Assembly: GCA_002304445.1 (NCBI GenBank)
Contig: NEVA01000002.1
Coordinates: 302,185-366,184, forward strand
Direction: 5' to 3'
Source of the DNA: Opitutia bacterium Tous-C4FEB
GTDB taxonomy: Bacteria > Verrucomicrobiota > Verrucomicrobiia > Opitutales > Opitutaceae
Length of the DNA stretch: 64,000 nucleotides
Part shown: positions 39,054-49,139 of the stretch, piece by piece
Layout: each line of letters opens with the position of its first letter
How positions within the stretch are numbered: the first letter of the stretch is position 1
Position numbers and translations under genes: made by a program
Notes under the pieces: generated by a model
Databases searched by the model: none
Told to the model about the DNA's origin: nothing
What the model saw: only the letters and a program-made list of their open reading frames with translations

Positions 39054-39994
39054 ACTCACCGGCGAACTTTGCGGGCCTCGCCCGAAACGCGCTGCCGAAT
39101 CGGCCGCTGCATCTCGCCATCGGGATTTTTGATGGCGTGCATTTGGGGCATCGCGCCGTGATTGAGGCAGCGGTGCAGTCGGCCCATCGGAGCGACGGGA
39201 TCGCGGCGGTGCTGACGTTTTCGCCGCATCCGAGTTTTCTGTTTCGGCCGGAGAATCCTACGCCGTTGATCATGGAGTTGGAAACGAAAGTGACCCTGTT
39301 GGGTGCGCTTGGCGTCGAAGCCGTCGTCGCCGAGCCGTTTACCCCGGAATACGCGCGCATCGAGGCGGAGGATTTCCTCGCGCATTTGCGCAGCCATCTG
39401 CCGTACCTCGCCGCGGTGTATGTCGGGGAGAACTGGCGCTTCGGGCGCGGTCGAAGGGGCGACGTGGCGATGTTGATCGCGGAAGGGCGCAAGTTGGGGC
39501 TCGGCGTTTTTAGTGCGCCGCGGGTTAATTTTAACGGCGAGCCGATCAGCAGCACGCGCATCCGCGGGCTTTTGAGCGACGGTGACATCGTCCAAGCGAA
39601 TGCTCTGCTGGGGCGCACCTACGCCGCAAAGGGCGTGGTGCGGCCGGGGAAGCGGCTCGGTCGGACGATTCAGTTTCCCACTTTGAATCTGCATTGGAAC
39701 CCGGGACTGAAGCCGCGCTATGGCGTCTATATGGTGCGGGTCACCGGCGAGGGCGCGACGGCCGGTTTGCCGGCGATCGCCAACTACGGGCTGCGGCCGA
39801 CAGTGGAGGCAGCAACGGAACCGCGCTTGGAGACGCATGTGCTCGGAGCGTGTCCGTTTGGCGAAGGGGACGAAATCACGGTCGAGTGGCTCAAGTTCCT
39901 TCGACCTGAAATGAAGTTTTCCGGATTGGACCAATTGCGGGCGCAGATCGGGCGGGACGTGGCGGCAGCCCGCGCGGAATTTTTCTTGCCCTGA
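39050..39994 (+). CDS. ribF: Bifunctional riboflavin kinase/FAD synthetase
   Basis: RibF phosphorylates riboflavin to FMN and adenylylates FMN to FAD. The 314-residue product has the nucleotidyltransferase domain ([47 protein letters not shown]) and the C-terminal flavokinase barrel ([32 protein letters not shown]). The start is GTG at 39050 overlapping truB. It ends the nusA operon, 38 bp before tRNA-Val. Confidence 0.96.
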   Translation: MNSPANFAGLARNALPNRPLHLAIGIFDGVHLGHRAVIEAAVQSAHRSDGIAAVLTFSPHPSFLFRPENPTPLIMELETKVTLLGALGVEAVVAEPFTPEYARIEAEDFLAHLRSHLPYLAAVYVGENWRFGRGRRGDVAMLIAEGRKLGLGVFSAPRVNFNGEPISSTRIRGLLSDGDIVQANALLGRTYAAKGVVRPGKRLGRTIQFPTLNLHWNPGLKPRYGVYMVRVTGEGATAGLPAIANYGLRPTVEAATEPRLETHVLGACPFGEGDEITVEWLKFLRPEMKFSGLDQLRAQIGRDVAAARAEFFLP

Positions 39995-40032
39995 GGCGAA
40001 CGGCTCGCGTTATTTGCAACTCAGGTTTTAGG

Positions 40033-40109
40033 GGACTTTTAGCTCAGTTGGTTAGAGCGTTTCGTTGACATCGAAAAGGTCACTGGTTCGAGTCCAGTAA
40101 GGTCCACCA
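40033..40109 (+). tRNA. tRNA-Val (anticodon GAC)
   Basis: The 77-nt gene has acceptor stem ggacttt/aaggtcc (one G-U pair), D-arm gctc...gagc, anticodon stem tttcg/cgaaa with loop ttgacat giving GAC, T-loop ttcgagt and an encoded CCA. It decodes GUC and GUU. Confidence 0.97.
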
Positions 40110-40206
40110 TTTCAGCAGTTTAACTACTTTCGACACTGTTCGGTCGGGGTGATTTTTGGGCTATAGAGTCGCAAGAAAATCGGGCTGAATCTGGGGTGCT
40201 TCGGCC

Positions 40207-41271
40207 TTAGGCCGAGGAGAATCGATAAACAGTTGTGCTACGGTAGGTCTGGCCGGGGTGCAGCAGCGTGCTGGGGAAACTCGGTTGGTTGACGGAGTCG
40301 GGAAAATGCTGGGTCTCAAGGCACAAACCGCCGCGGTGGGCATAGGTCGCCCCTGATTTTCCGGTGAGGCTCCCGGTAAGAAAGTTTCCGGTATAGAACT
40401 GGATGCCGGGTTCGGTGGTCAAAACTTCGAGGACGCGGCCGGAGGCGGGTTCATAGACGGTGGCGGCGAGTGCGAGCTGGCCGTCGGTAGAGTCGAGTAC
40501 CCAGTTATGATCGTAGCCGGCGCCGAGGCGGAGTTGCTCGTGGTCGGCGCCAATACGCGCGCCGATGCGTTGGGTCGAAGTAAAGTCGAACGGGGTCCCC
40601 GCGACGGGGGCACGATCGCCGGTGGGAATCAGGCCGGGGTGGACCGGAGTGAAGCGGGAGGCGCGAAGCGTGAGTTCGTGGTCGAGCACGTCGCCATGGC
40701 CGGCGCCGGCGAGATTGAAATAAGAGTGGTTGGTGAGATTGACGGGCGTGCTTTGATCCGTCGTGGCCCTGTAATCGATGCGAAGACCTTGATCGGGGGT
40801 GAGCGAATAGGTGACTTCGGTGGAAAGCTCGCCGGGGTAACCCTCTTCACCGTCTGCGCTCGTGTAGCGGAGACGAAGTGCAGGTTGACCGGCGACGGTG
40901 GCCAGCTCGGCCGACCAGAGGACTTTGTCGAAACCGACGTTGCCGCCATGAAGATGGCAGGGAATTCCGTCGGGGGAGTTGTTCGTGGCGAGGCTGTAGG
41001 TCTTCGCCCCGAGGCTGAATTTGCCGCCGGCGATGCGGTTTCCGACCCGGCCAATGATAGCGCCAAAATGGGGGGACTCGGCCGGGTAACGCTCGACCGA
41101 ATCAAAGCCTAGTACCACATCGACCAAACGGCCGGTGCGGTCGGGGGCGAAGAGGCGGACAACGGTGCCGCCAAAGTCGGAGATCTCGGCCTGAAAACCG
41201 GAGGCACTCGTTAGCGTGAAAAGGCGGGCGGTGCGGCCGTCGGGGAGTTTGCCAAATGAACGGGTGGTCAC
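40207..41271 (-). CDS. galM: Aldose 1-epimerase
   Basis: GalM interconverts alpha and beta anomers of aldohexoses before kinase action. The 354-residue product has the family motifs IIGRVGNRIAGGKF, CHLHGGNVGFDKVLW (first active-site His), NLTNHSYFNLAG (second His) and the C-terminal GIQFYTGNF with CLETQHFPDSVN (catalytic Glu). No signal peptide is evident. It is the last gene of the reverse-strand carbohydrate cluster, 37 bp after the PhoD-like gene, which supports a role in processing released sugars. Confidence 0.95.
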   Translation of the reverse strand: MTTRSFGKLPDGRTARLFTLTSASGFQAEISDFGGTVVRLFAPDRTGRLVDVVLGFDSVERYPAESPHFGAIIGRVGNRIAGGKFSLGAKTYSLATNNSPDGIPCHLHGGNVGFDKVLWSAELATVAGQPALRLRYTSADGEEGYPGELSTEVTYSLTPDQGLRIDYRATTDQSTPVNLTNHSYFNLAGAGHGDVLDHELTLRASRFTPVHPGLIPTGDRAPVAGTPFDFTSTQRIGARIGADHEQLRLGAGYDHNWVLDSTDGQLALAATVYEPASGRVLEVLTTEPGIQFYTGNFLTGSLTGKSGATYAHRGGLCLETQHFPDSVNQPSFPSTLLHPGQTYRSTTVYRFSSA

Positions 41272-41308
41272 GAAGGGGAGCGATTACAGCGGGGCTAGCG
41301 CGGCAGAG

Positions 41309-42991
41309 TCAGAGTTTGATCGTGTGTGGCCAGCCCGGGAACTGCTGGGCTCCGGGCTGGGTGACGTCGACGAACCGGGGCCAGCATTCGAAGGTCACTT
41401 CGCGGGTGGATTTCTTGAAGCGAATCAGACCCCAGCCGTCGGCCCAGCCGGGTTTGCCGATATGGGCCGTGCGCGTGGCAGGGGAGGCGTATTGTGCGGT
41501 GTCGGGGTTGGCGTAGGCGAACATCGTGATCTTGTTGTTGAAGCCGTCGAGGAAATCGCCGGTCCAGGGCAGCGGTGAGTTTGGCACCGGGTTGGCGCCG
41601 GGCTTTTCGTCGGCGGGCCACCACCATCGGCCGTAGTAGCTGTTGTCGATCGCCGGCACGACGAACGCCCACGGGCCGTCGCGGTGTTGGTCGATGCCGT
41701 GTTGGATCAAGGTGGCGATGTGTTGGTCGCCGGCGATGTGCACGGCGTTGGCGCGCTTGATTAGGCGAAGGGCGGCGAGCCGACCGGATTGCGGCCAACC
41801 GTTGGAATCAAGATCGGCATGAAGGCGGCCCTTCGGATTGCCGTGAAGATGGGCGCCGCCGCAGAAGCCCGTTTGCGAAAGCACGGCGCGAAGACTGATT
41901 CCGTCGGTGCGTTGCGCCCAGTCGGAGAGAAACTTGAGCTGGCGTTCGCCGAGGAGTTGGAGCCCGGGAGTGTCGATGACGGCCGGATCGTAAGCGGGAT
42001 CAAGGATGTGATCGGGGCGCGGGCCTTTCATCGGATGGCGGCCGAGCGGGCCGGTCTTGAATTTACGGTCCTCAATAATTGCGAAGTCGACCCCGCCGAG
42101 GTTGAGGCTGGTGTGGTAAACGCCGATGCCTTGTTCGACCGGAGTGGGATCGTAAGGGTCGGGCAGGTTGCCGGTCTGTTGGCGCTCAACCATCTTGACG
42201 TATTCGTGGTGGAAAAAATAACCGCCGCTGTCTCCGGTCGGCACGGTCGCGACTTTGCCGTTCTCACCCCAGAGATTGCCTTGGCCGATGTCGTGGTCGT
42301 CGGGGATGGAAATGCAGGGCCGGCTGCGGAAGATTTCTTTGAAGGCGAGACCGAACTTCAGCCACGCCGCGGTGTGTTCTTTGTGATCGTAGCTTTGATC
42401 GCCGGAGAAAAAGACGAGATCCGGATCCTGGTGATTTATGTTACGGGTGTATTCGGGGCGGAGGCCGCGGTCGCGGTTCGAGTTGCACGACAAGGCGACG
42501 ATTTTGATTTCGTCTTTAGCCGAGGGGTTCTTGCGGATCAGGCCTTCGAAGACGGCGCTTTCGCCATGACGGAGCCGGTATTTGTGATCGCGGGAGTCGT
42601 CCCACCGCTCGATGCGGAAGACGGTCGACCACCCGAGATCGTTGACGGAACGGCGCGCCAACTCGGTCCAGCGGCCGTCGCGTTCGATCTCAAGACGGAC
42701 TTCACGGGTTTCGGCGGGATAGAGCGGATAGAGCTGCGCACTGAGTTTGAGAATACGACCGGAGAGCGTGTAGAGGCCAAAGGCGACGGCTTGGTCGCGG
42801 GGAACCTTGAGATCGATGATGGGATTTTTCGGACGATTCCACCAGTCGTTCACACAGAGACTGTCTTCGCCCTTGAGGAAGGGGGCTTTGACCGGAGGTT
42901 CGCCGATAGCATCCGGCTGTGCGCGCAAGCAATCGGAGCCGGATAAGACCAAAAAGGTGGCGAAGAGAACCGCGCGGAAAGATTTTTTCAT
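41309..42991 (-). CDS. Secreted PhoD-like phosphatase
   Basis: The 560-residue product has a signal peptide (MKKSFRAVLFATFLVLSG...). An N-terminal beta-rich domain with an Ig-like look follows, then a PhoD-like metallophosphatase domain: DLVFFSGDQSYDH, ISIPDDHDIGQGN, IAGDQHIATLIQHG. Known PhoD enzymes are Tat-exported phosphodiesterases using Fe and Ca; here the signal lacks a clear twin arginine. ATG at 42991 was chosen because it begins the signal peptide. Its place next to a sulfatase in a glycan cluster suggests removal of phosphate or a similar ester from a decorated polymer; the substrate is unknown. Confidence 0.85.
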   Translation of the reverse strand: MKKSFRAVLFATFLVLSGSDCLRAQPDAIGEPPVKAPFLKGEDSLCVNDWWNRPKNPIIDLKVPRDQAVAFGLYTLSGRILKLSAQLYPLYPAETREVRLEIERDGRWTELARRSVNDLGWSTVFRIERWDDSRDHKYRLRHGESAVFEGLIRKNPSAKDEIKIVALSCNSNRDRGLRPEYTRNINHQDPDLVFFSGDQSYDHKEHTAAWLKFGLAFKEIFRSRPCISIPDDHDIGQGNLWGENGKVATVPTGDSGGYFFHHEYVKMVERQQTGNLPDPYDPTPVEQGIGVYHTSLNLGGVDFAIIEDRKFKTGPLGRHPMKGPRPDHILDPAYDPAVIDTPGLQLLGERQLKFLSDWAQRTDGISLRAVLSQTGFCGGAHLHGNPKGRLHADLDSNGWPQSGRLAALRLIKRANAVHIAGDQHIATLIQHGIDQHRDGPWAFVVPAIDNSYYGRWWWPADEKPGANPVPNSPLPWTGDFLDGFNNKITMFAYANPDTAQYASPATRTAHIGKPGWADGWGLIRFKKSTREVTFECWPRFVDVTQPGAQQFPGWPHTIKL

Positions 42992-43086
42992 AGGGATTGG
43001 GTGCGTCGAAACCAAGCGATCTGATCGGAAACGCAAGTGCGGGCGTGGCACGGCGACCTCGTCGCGTGCAGAGTTATAGGAGCACT

Positions 43087-44535
43087 TCAAGGCGCGGCAG
43101 GCTTGGCGGACGGACCCGGGAGATTGATGAAGCCGCCGAAGGGGTTGTTTACCCACACTGGAGCGGCGAGGCCGCGATTCCAGTCGGCAGCGGCAGTCGC
43201 GAGGCGCGTGGCGACATCGGGGTGCCGGGTCGCGAGATCGGTTTTTTCTCCGGGATCTGCGTCAAGATCGTAGAGTTGCGCGAGATTCTCGTAGGTGCGG
43301 AACCATTTCCATTTACCTTCGCGCACGGCGAAGGCAGCGCCGTAGTCCATTCGCCAATAGAGCCGTTCGTGCGGAACGGTTTTGTTTTCCCCGGTGAGAA
43401 AAGGAATCAGGTTAACACCGTCGAGCGGCGGGAGCTCGGGATCGCGTTTTGCGCCGGCGGCGGCGAGGGCGGTCGGCAGCACGTCGAGCGAGATCACCGG
43501 TGCATCGTAGGTGCGCCCGGCGGGCAGGCGATCGGGCCAGGACACAAGGAAGGGCACACGTATACCGCCCTCGAAGACATCGCCTTTTTGGCCGCGAAGG
43601 ACGCCGTTGTTTGAGGCGTTGGCGTTGCGCTTCGTCATCGGGCCGCCGTTGTCGGAAAAGAAGAACACGAGGGTGCGCGAGCGTTGTCCCGTGGCATCCA
43701 GCGCGCCGAGCGTGCGGCCGACGGCTTCGTCCACGGTCGCCATCATCGCGGCATAGGTGCGGCGGCGTTCATCGGCGATGTGCGCAAATTTTTTCAACAT
43801 ATCGGCGCGCGCCTGCAGGGGCGTATGCGGAGCGTTGAATGAGAGATAAAGGAACCAAGGTTTGGACCGGCTAGCATGACGTGCGATGCTGGCGGCGGCT
43901 TCTTCGCCGAGTTTGGTGGTGAGCTCGGGCGGCTCCGGTTCTTCGGTGCCATTGCGGAGCATCGGCGAGGCGTGCTCGGCGTCGGCGTGGGTTTCCATTT
44001 TTTTGCCCGCACCGACTTCGACGTCGACGTGAGAGCCGGGAAGAAAGCGATGGCCGCCGCCCAAGAAGCCGTAGAATTCATCGAAGCCGCGGCGGTTGGG
44101 ATGAAACTGCGGGTGCGCGCCCAAGTGCCATTTGCCGATCGCGGCGGTGGCGTAGCCGGCGCCGCGCAGGACGTCGGCAATGGTTTTTTCGGTGAGCGGC
44201 AGACCGTCAATCTGGCTCGCCGGATTCCAACGCGGGTTGAATTCATGGCCGAAGCGTTGCTGGTAGCGTCCGGTGATAAACCCCGCCCGCGAGGGACTGC
44301 ACACGGGATAGCTGACGTAGCCGCTCGTGCAACGCACGCCGCTCGCGGCGAGCCGATCAAGGTGCGGCGTGGGAATGTCCCGACCGCCCTGAAAGCCCAC
44401 GTCGTTGTAGCCAAGGTCGTCGACGACGATGAGGAGGACGTTGGGACGCTCGTCGCGTGAAGCGGTGGCGCTTAAGCTGGGCAGGGAGGATAGGAGCAAA
44501 GCGCAGAACGCGCGAAGGACGAGGGAGTGAGACAT
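43087..44535 (-). CDS. Secreted formylglycine-dependent sulfatase
   Basis: The 482-residue type I sulfatase has a signal peptide (about residues 1-24), metal-binding VVDDLGYNDVGFQG, and the formylglycine motif CSPSR (Cys79-Arg83) in YPVCSPSRAGFITGRY. GKWHLG, FYLSFNAPHTPLQA-like and FFFSDNGGP motifs follow. It needs Cys-to-formylglycine conversion by a sulfatase-maturating enzyme, not seen here. It would remove sulfate from a carbohydrate in the periplasm or outside the cell. It lies 21 bp after the DUF5060 gene, inside the reverse-strand cluster. Confidence 0.93.
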   Translation of the reverse strand: MSHSLVLRAFCALLLSSLPSLSATASRDERPNVLLIVVDDLGYNDVGFQGGRDIPTPHLDRLAASGVRCTSGYVSYPVCSPSRAGFITGRYQQRFGHEFNPRWNPASQIDGLPLTEKTIADVLRGAGYATAAIGKWHLGAHPQFHPNRRGFDEFYGFLGGGHRFLPGSHVDVEVGAGKKMETHADAEHASPMLRNGTEEPEPPELTTKLGEEAAASIARHASRSKPWFLYLSFNAPHTPLQARADMLKKFAHIADERRRTYAAMMATVDEAVGRTLGALDATGQRSRTLVFFFSDNGGPMTKRNANASNNGVLRGQKGDVFEGGIRVPFLVSWPDRLPAGRTYDAPVISLDVLPTALAAAGAKRDPELPPLDGVNLIPFLTGENKTVPHERLYWRMDYGAAFAVREGKWKWFRTYENLAQLYDLDADPGEKTDLATRHPDVATRLATAAADWNRGLAAPVWVNNPFGGFINLPGPSAKPAAP

Positions 44536-44556
44536 GAGGTGGAGGGGGGCTTGAGG

Positions 44557-47500
44557 TTAACGACGCCGGACAATGGCGAGCCAATCGTCGCTGGAAGGAG
44601 CGGTGAGCGAGAGCTTCGCGCCGCCGGTGGCAGGAGTGGCGGCGGTGAGCGGGCCGCCTTCGCGGGGATTGAACCATGAGAGTGCGAAGTCGCCCGCGGC
44701 GGCGGTGAGATCGAGCGTGGTTGCGCCGCCTTGCGGCAGAAAAACGAGGTAGAGGGAGCCCGGTTGCGTGAGACAATAGACAGAGTTGTCGTGCGCGATG
44801 TTGCCGACGAGCTCGTTGGCATTGCTCATCTTATCGAGCGGGATTTTTTGGTCGCGGAAAAAACCCAGCGCGAGGCGGCAGTAGTCCCAGGATTTGTCCC
44901 GGCTGCGGAAGTCTTCGAGCAGGAGATCGTTTTCGACGAGCTGATAGCCGAAGTAGTATTCCACCCCGGCGCCGCCGGCCATGAAGGTGCCCCAGAGCGT
45001 GTTTTTGCGCACATCGTTGATATCGAAATCAACGTTTCGTACATTCTTGTCCTTGCCGGTGTAGCCTTTGTAACCGAGGTCGGGCGGCACGCCGAGGTGG
45101 GCCGGATTCTGTTCGTCGTTGCAGACCACCCACGGGCGGCCGGCGGCGGCAGAGGCGCGGACCCATCGGATGGTCTGTTGATGGGCGATCTTCCAGCTGT
45201 TTTGGACGGAGGCGCCGGTGAGGATGGACTGCTGGCCGAGCAGGGCTTGATAAACTTTGTCCTGCTGATTGGGGAAACTGTGGATCACGATCAGGTGCCG
45301 ATAAGGGTCGGTGTCGTGGATGAACTGGGACATGGCGCGCTGCTCGTCGGGCGATTGGGTATTTTCTTCGCCAAGATTCCAGTTGAGGGCGAGGAGGTGG
45401 CCGAAGCGCGCGATGAGTTCGCGGAGGTAAAGCCGGCGTTCCGGTCCGCACGCGCCGCCGTCGAGCGACTCGGGGACGCGACCGGGCTTTGCTTGGGGGC
45501 CGATGCGGTCGTCGTCGCTTTCGTTTTCCTGAAGCTTGAAATGCAAAAATACGCCGCGGGCCTGCGCGTGCTCGAAGACGATGCCCCACTGGTCGAGGCG
45601 GGAGCAGTCGTAGTGTAACTTTTCGTCGCGGGCGACGAAGGGCCAGACATTGTCGCCATCACCGGCGGCGTTGTAGGTGAGAAAGGAGATGGCGTTGGCA
45701 CCTTTGGCGCCGAGGTAGTTGATCGCACCGATCAGACCCTTCCCTTTGCCGTCTTTCCAAGTGGGATCGCCTGCGCGCCAATCGTCGATGTGCGGGGCCC
45801 AAGTCTTCAGCGGAACCTCTTTTTTCAACGCCAGAGGGTCATCAAAGTCGGTGTAGGCGAGGAGGGTTTCGGGTGAGTCGGCACCGGCCTTGAGGAAGGG
45901 TTGGCCCGAGCCGGCCGCGATCAGGTAGTGGCCATTGCGGTAGGTGAGTCGGCCGCTGGAACGAAAATCGGGCGCGGCCTTGTTCGTCGTGGCCACGTTG
46001 AAGCTGCCGCTCTTGCCGTCGTAGGGTGCGAGGGCTTGGCCATTTCCGTAGGTGGCGGCGTTGGTGCCGGCGGTGAATGATACGCGGTAGTTCCATTTGC
46101 CCGGCTTGTCGGGGGAGAGATGGGCGCGCCACGCGGTGCCGGCGGTGGCGGAGGATTCGGCGGCTTTGCCGTCGGCGGCGAAGTAGCCGGGCACGACGTA
46201 GGAAGGCGAGCCGGACTCGTGGGTGAACGTGACGTCGAAGCGATAGCCCGTAAACGGATTTGGCGCCGTGTCGGTCTCGGCGGCGAAAGGTCCGGCCAGG
46301 TCGAGGGTGACCTTGTGCCATTGGCGTAGTTCGCCGTTGATGGTCACGGTGCCGTCACCGGATGTCTGACGTGGAACGGGTCGGAAAAGCTGTTCGCGCT
46401 GGGCCGCTGCGAGCGTCAATTGAGACCGGCCGTGACCTACTTCGGCGGTTCGGGGAATGAACACGATCTTGGACCAACGGGCGCGCGCCCATTCCTGGCC
46501 GTCGCGCGAGCCGACACGCGAGCGAATCTCTACGAAGGTGCCTTCGCTGATATCGACATCGAACCAAACGGCCCGGAAGCGTTCTCCTTCCTCGAAGGTT
46601 TGATTGGAGAGCGGGTTCTCAAAACGTCCCAGCAACTGATCGGCCAGATAGACCTCGTAGGTGGACGCGCCATCGTTTTCGCCGACGGTGTGGAGCTCGA
46701 TGCGATGCGGACCATTGCGCGCGGGAACGGTAAACTTGACCGAGGCTTCTTTTCGCTCGTTGGGATTGATCGCCGCCCACTTGCCTTGATCGAGGTAGTA
46801 GCCGGTGCTTTCGAGTTTCAGCGATGCGGCGGTGACGGTGCTCGTTGTAGCGGGAGTGGGCGTTACGGGTATGGCTGCACTGGAAGCGCCGGGGGGCCGA
46901 AGGGTAGGGGCGGGCAGGTCTTGGTAGGCGGCGGGGAGCGCGAATGCGGCGGGGATATGGCCGGACTTGGCCACGGGCGCCGGGCCCGTGCCTTCAGGCG
47001 CGTAATTTGCGTCCATAGTCATGATCCATTTGTCGATCTCGAAGCCGTCTTCGCGCATCGAGATTTGAACGGTGTGTTCTCCGGCGGCCGGGACATCGAG
47101 GTAGAGTTGCCCGGGGACACCGACGTGGACGGCCTCGGTGCGCTGACGGCTGTCCCACTGCCACGCGTTTTTCTTGATGGTCTGCCAACGGCGGCCGCTT
47201 TCGGGCCAATTGCCGTTGAGGCCGACGTGGAGGCCGTTGTCTTCGCCGCCGGTGGAGTAAATGCGCGCCCAAAAGTGGTAGCGGCCGGGCTTCGTGAAGT
47301 GGACTTTGTAGGAGAGCACGGCGATCTTTCCGGGCTCGTTGGAGAAGTTTTCGCCGGGGACGAGTTTCTCGTCGTGCGTCCAGCGGGTATCGGGGAGGGC
47401 TTCGAGGTAGGCGCCGCCGCTCGCGCCGATGATGTGAGTGCCGTCGGTATCGGGCGCATGGCGCGGACGCTGCACCGGGGTAAAGACGTGCCACGCACGC

Positions 47501-47670
47501 TGAGCGGTGAGTTCCTGTTGAAAAAAATGTTCGGCCTCAACGGCGACAAGTCCGCCGTTTTCTGCGAACACCAGATCGGCAGGGGCGCCGGTGGCCGCAG
47601 CGCGGGCGGCAAGGGGTGCACCCAAAAGGGCAAGGGAGAGTGCGAGGGCGGAAGCGAGGCGGGTATTCAT
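44557..47670 (-). CDS. Large secreted DUF5060 glycoside-hydrolase-like protein
   Basis: The predicted 1037-residue exported protein has a signal peptide (about 1-27). Two beta-rich carbohydrate-binding-like modules follow (about 35-230, with a CBM-like AGRYHFWARIY segment, and 285-420). Then come a DUF5060 domain (WHKVTLDLAGPFAAETD..., FTHESGS) and a (beta/alpha)8-type catalytic region containing LNWNLGEENTQSPDE. A C-terminal putative collagen-binding-type domain ends it (LSWFNPREGGPLTAA). DUF5060 proteins are usually associated with glycoside hydrolases. The Glu pair in LGEEN and later CNDEQNP are candidate catalytic residues. ATG at 47670 starts the signal. Substrate unknown. Confidence 0.85.
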   Translation of the reverse strand: MNTRLASALALSLALLGAPLAARAAATGAPADLVFAENGGLVAVEAEHFFQQELTAQRAWHVFTPVQRPRHAPDTDGTHIIGASGGAYLEALPDTRWTHDEKLVPGENFSNEPGKIAVLSYKVHFTKPGRYHFWARIYSTGGEDNGLHVGLNGNWPESGRRWQTIKKNAWQWDSRQRTEAVHVGVPGQLYLDVPAAGEHTVQISMREDGFEIDKWIMTMDANYAPEGTGPAPVAKSGHIPAAFALPAAYQDLPAPTLRPPGASSAAIPVTPTPATTSTVTAASLKLESTGYYLDQGKWAAINPNERKEASVKFTVPARNGPHRIELHTVGENDGASTYEVYLADQLLGRFENPLSNQTFEEGERFRAVWFDVDISEGTFVEIRSRVGSRDGQEWARARWSKIVFIPRTAEVGHGRSQLTLAAAQREQLFRPVPRQTSGDGTVTINGELRQWHKVTLDLAGPFAAETDTAPNPFTGYRFDVTFTHESGSPSYVVPGYFAADGKAAESSATAGTAWRAHLSPDKPGKWNYRVSFTAGTNAATYGNGQALAPYDGKSGSFNVATTNKAAPDFRSSGRLTYRNGHYLIAAGSGQPFLKAGADSPETLLAYTDFDDPLALKKEVPLKTWAPHIDDWRAGDPTWKDGKGKGLIGAINYLGAKGANAISFLTYNAAGDGDNVWPFVARDEKLHYDCSRLDQWGIVFEHAQARGVFLHFKLQENESDDDRIGPQAKPGRVPESLDGGACGPERRLYLRELIARFGHLLALNWNLGEENTQSPDEQRAMSQFIHDTDPYRHLIVIHSFPNQQDKVYQALLGQQSILTGASVQNSWKIAHQQTIRWVRASAAAGRPWVVCNDEQNPAHLGVPPDLGYKGYTGKDKNVRNVDFDINDVRKNTLWGTFMAGGAGVEYYFGYQLVENDLLLEDFRSRDKSWDYCRLALGFFRDQKIPLDKMSNANELVGNIAHDNSVYCLTQPGSLYLVFLPQGGATTLDLTAAAGDFALSWFNPREGGPLTAATPATGGAKLSLTAPSSDDWLAIVRRR

Positions 47671-47683
47671 TATCAAAGAAAAG

Positions 47684-49093
47684 TCAGACGGGGCCGAGGC
47701 GCTGGACGAGGTCGGCGAGTGCGGTGTCGGAGCCGACGTTTCCCGGGAAGACCACATAGCCGAGGCCGGGGAATTTGGCTTCGGGACCGAGTCGCCAGAC
47801 GGGGACGCCGGGCAGGGCTTGGCCGAGGACGAGGGCGCGGCGGACTCCGAGGCCGAGGGTCGCGGTGTCGCTGGAGGTGATGCCGCCTTTGGCGATCAAG
47901 TAGCGCGGGGTGACGGCGAGATTTTGAACCAAGTGAATCAGCGCGTCGGAAACGCGTCGGCCGATGGCGAGGCTCGCCGCGGCGTCGGTTGAGCTGATGA
48001 GCTGACGGCTCGTGTAGACAACGGTGTCGCGGCCGGCAGCGAGGGCGGCGTTGAGGGCGGTCAGCGCGGCAGTGAGAGTGGGCTGGCGGCGGGTTTCATC
48101 GAGCAGCGCGGCAACATTGAGCTCAATGGGAGTGACGGGGGAGTTGGCGAGTAGGGCGGAGAGTTGGGCGGTGGTTTTGGGGACATAGGAGCCGACGATC
48201 GTCAGGCCGCCGTGGGCCTTGGGCAGACTGAAGGCGGTGGGCGCGAGCAGGGCGTGTTGGGGCGATTGGCCGATGCGGGCCGCGACGAAACCGGCGGCGG
48301 TACGGTAGAGGAAACGCGAGCCGGCGGACTCGGCGGCGAGCGTCGCGGCGGCGAAGACCTCGATGTCGCGCGGGGCGGCGGCATTTACGATGCAGACGGA
48401 ACCGCGTGGAAGGCCAAGGAGTTTCTCAGCAACGGCGAGCGGGCCGCAGGAGCGGAGGAGATCGAGAGAGATCGTCGCGACGTCGGCGGCGCGGATGCGG
48501 CCGGCGGTTTTTTCTTCGACGTAGTCGGGGAGATGAGAGGAACGGTAGCCAAAGGCGGCGTCACGGGCGAAGGGCGTCTCGGCGGCGGGGACGAGGCGGT
48601 CGCCCTCGGCGACGTAGTGAGTGTCGTGAAGCGTGTAGCGTCCGCCGGCTTCAAAGTAGGGCGTGAGGATAGTGGCGTCGAAAGGGCCGAGGATTTCGGC
48701 GAGGGTGTCGGTTTCGAGCGGGTAGTGGCCGCGCAATGTGGAGTCGCTCCGACTGGCGACGACGAACGCGCGGTGCGTCGAGGCGGAGGCCGCGCGGAGA
48801 TTGGCGGCGAGTTCGAAGTGGAGTGCGCGGGTGGCGGCGGGCGTGAGGCTGCGGGAGTTCGTCAGGATGTAGAAACAGGCGGGCGCGGCGGAAAGTTCGG
48901 CGGTGAGGGTCGCGACATCCCATGCGGTGACGACGGCGATATTGCGCACGGTCTGCGTGCCGGTGGGGTCGTCGTCGAGGATGACGAGCGTGCGACCGGC
49001 AGCGGCGGCGTTGGTGGGGAGCACGTCGTGCGGCCAGACGGGCGGGAGCGCGGCGAAGGTCGCGCTCTTGGAAAGTGGGGTCGAATCAGGCAC
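47684..49093 (-). CDS. Four-carbon acid sugar kinase family (DUF1537) protein
   Basis: The 469-residue product has both halves of the DUF1537 family: N-terminal sugar-binding VILDDDPTGTQTV and SRSDSTLRGHYPLE, and the C-terminal nucleotide-binding GSYVPKTTAQL and KGGITSSDTATLGL...VFPGNVGSD. Characterised members (OtnK, DtnK) phosphorylate threonate or erythronate. In known pathways they pair with PdxA2 or with the OtnC aldolase; neither is present here. An isopropylmalate-type dehydrogenase sits at the head of the same cluster instead. It is separated from neighbours by 13 and 46 bp. Confidence 0.9.
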   Translation of the reverse strand: MPDSTPLSKSATFAALPPVWPHDVLPTNAAAAGRTLVILDDDPTGTQTVRNIAVVTAWDVATLTAELSAAPACFYILTNSRSLTPAATRALHFELAANLRAASASTHRAFVVASRSDSTLRGHYPLETDTLAEILGPFDATILTPYFEAGGRYTLHDTHYVAEGDRLVPAAETPFARDAAFGYRSSHLPDYVEEKTAGRIRAADVATISLDLLRSCGPLAVAEKLLGLPRGSVCIVNAAAPRDIEVFAAATLAAESAGSRFLYRTAAGFVAARIGQSPQHALLAPTAFSLPKAHGGLTIVGSYVPKTTAQLSALLANSPVTPIELNVAALLDETRRQPTLTAALTALNAALAAGRDTVVYTSRQLISSTDAAASLAIGRRVSDALIHLVQNLAVTPRYLIAKGGITSSDTATLGLGVRRALVLGQALPGVPVWRLGPEAKFPGLGYVVFPGNVGSDTALADLVQRLGPV

Positions 49094-49139
49094 CGGTTTC
49101 CCAGACTAGGGGTTTGCAGGAAGTCGCCGGGCTCGGGGT

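Noticed and set aside
46420..47880. A forward-strand frame of 486 codons
   Set aside because: It is the antisense shadow of the DUF5060 gene; there is no homology in that frame.
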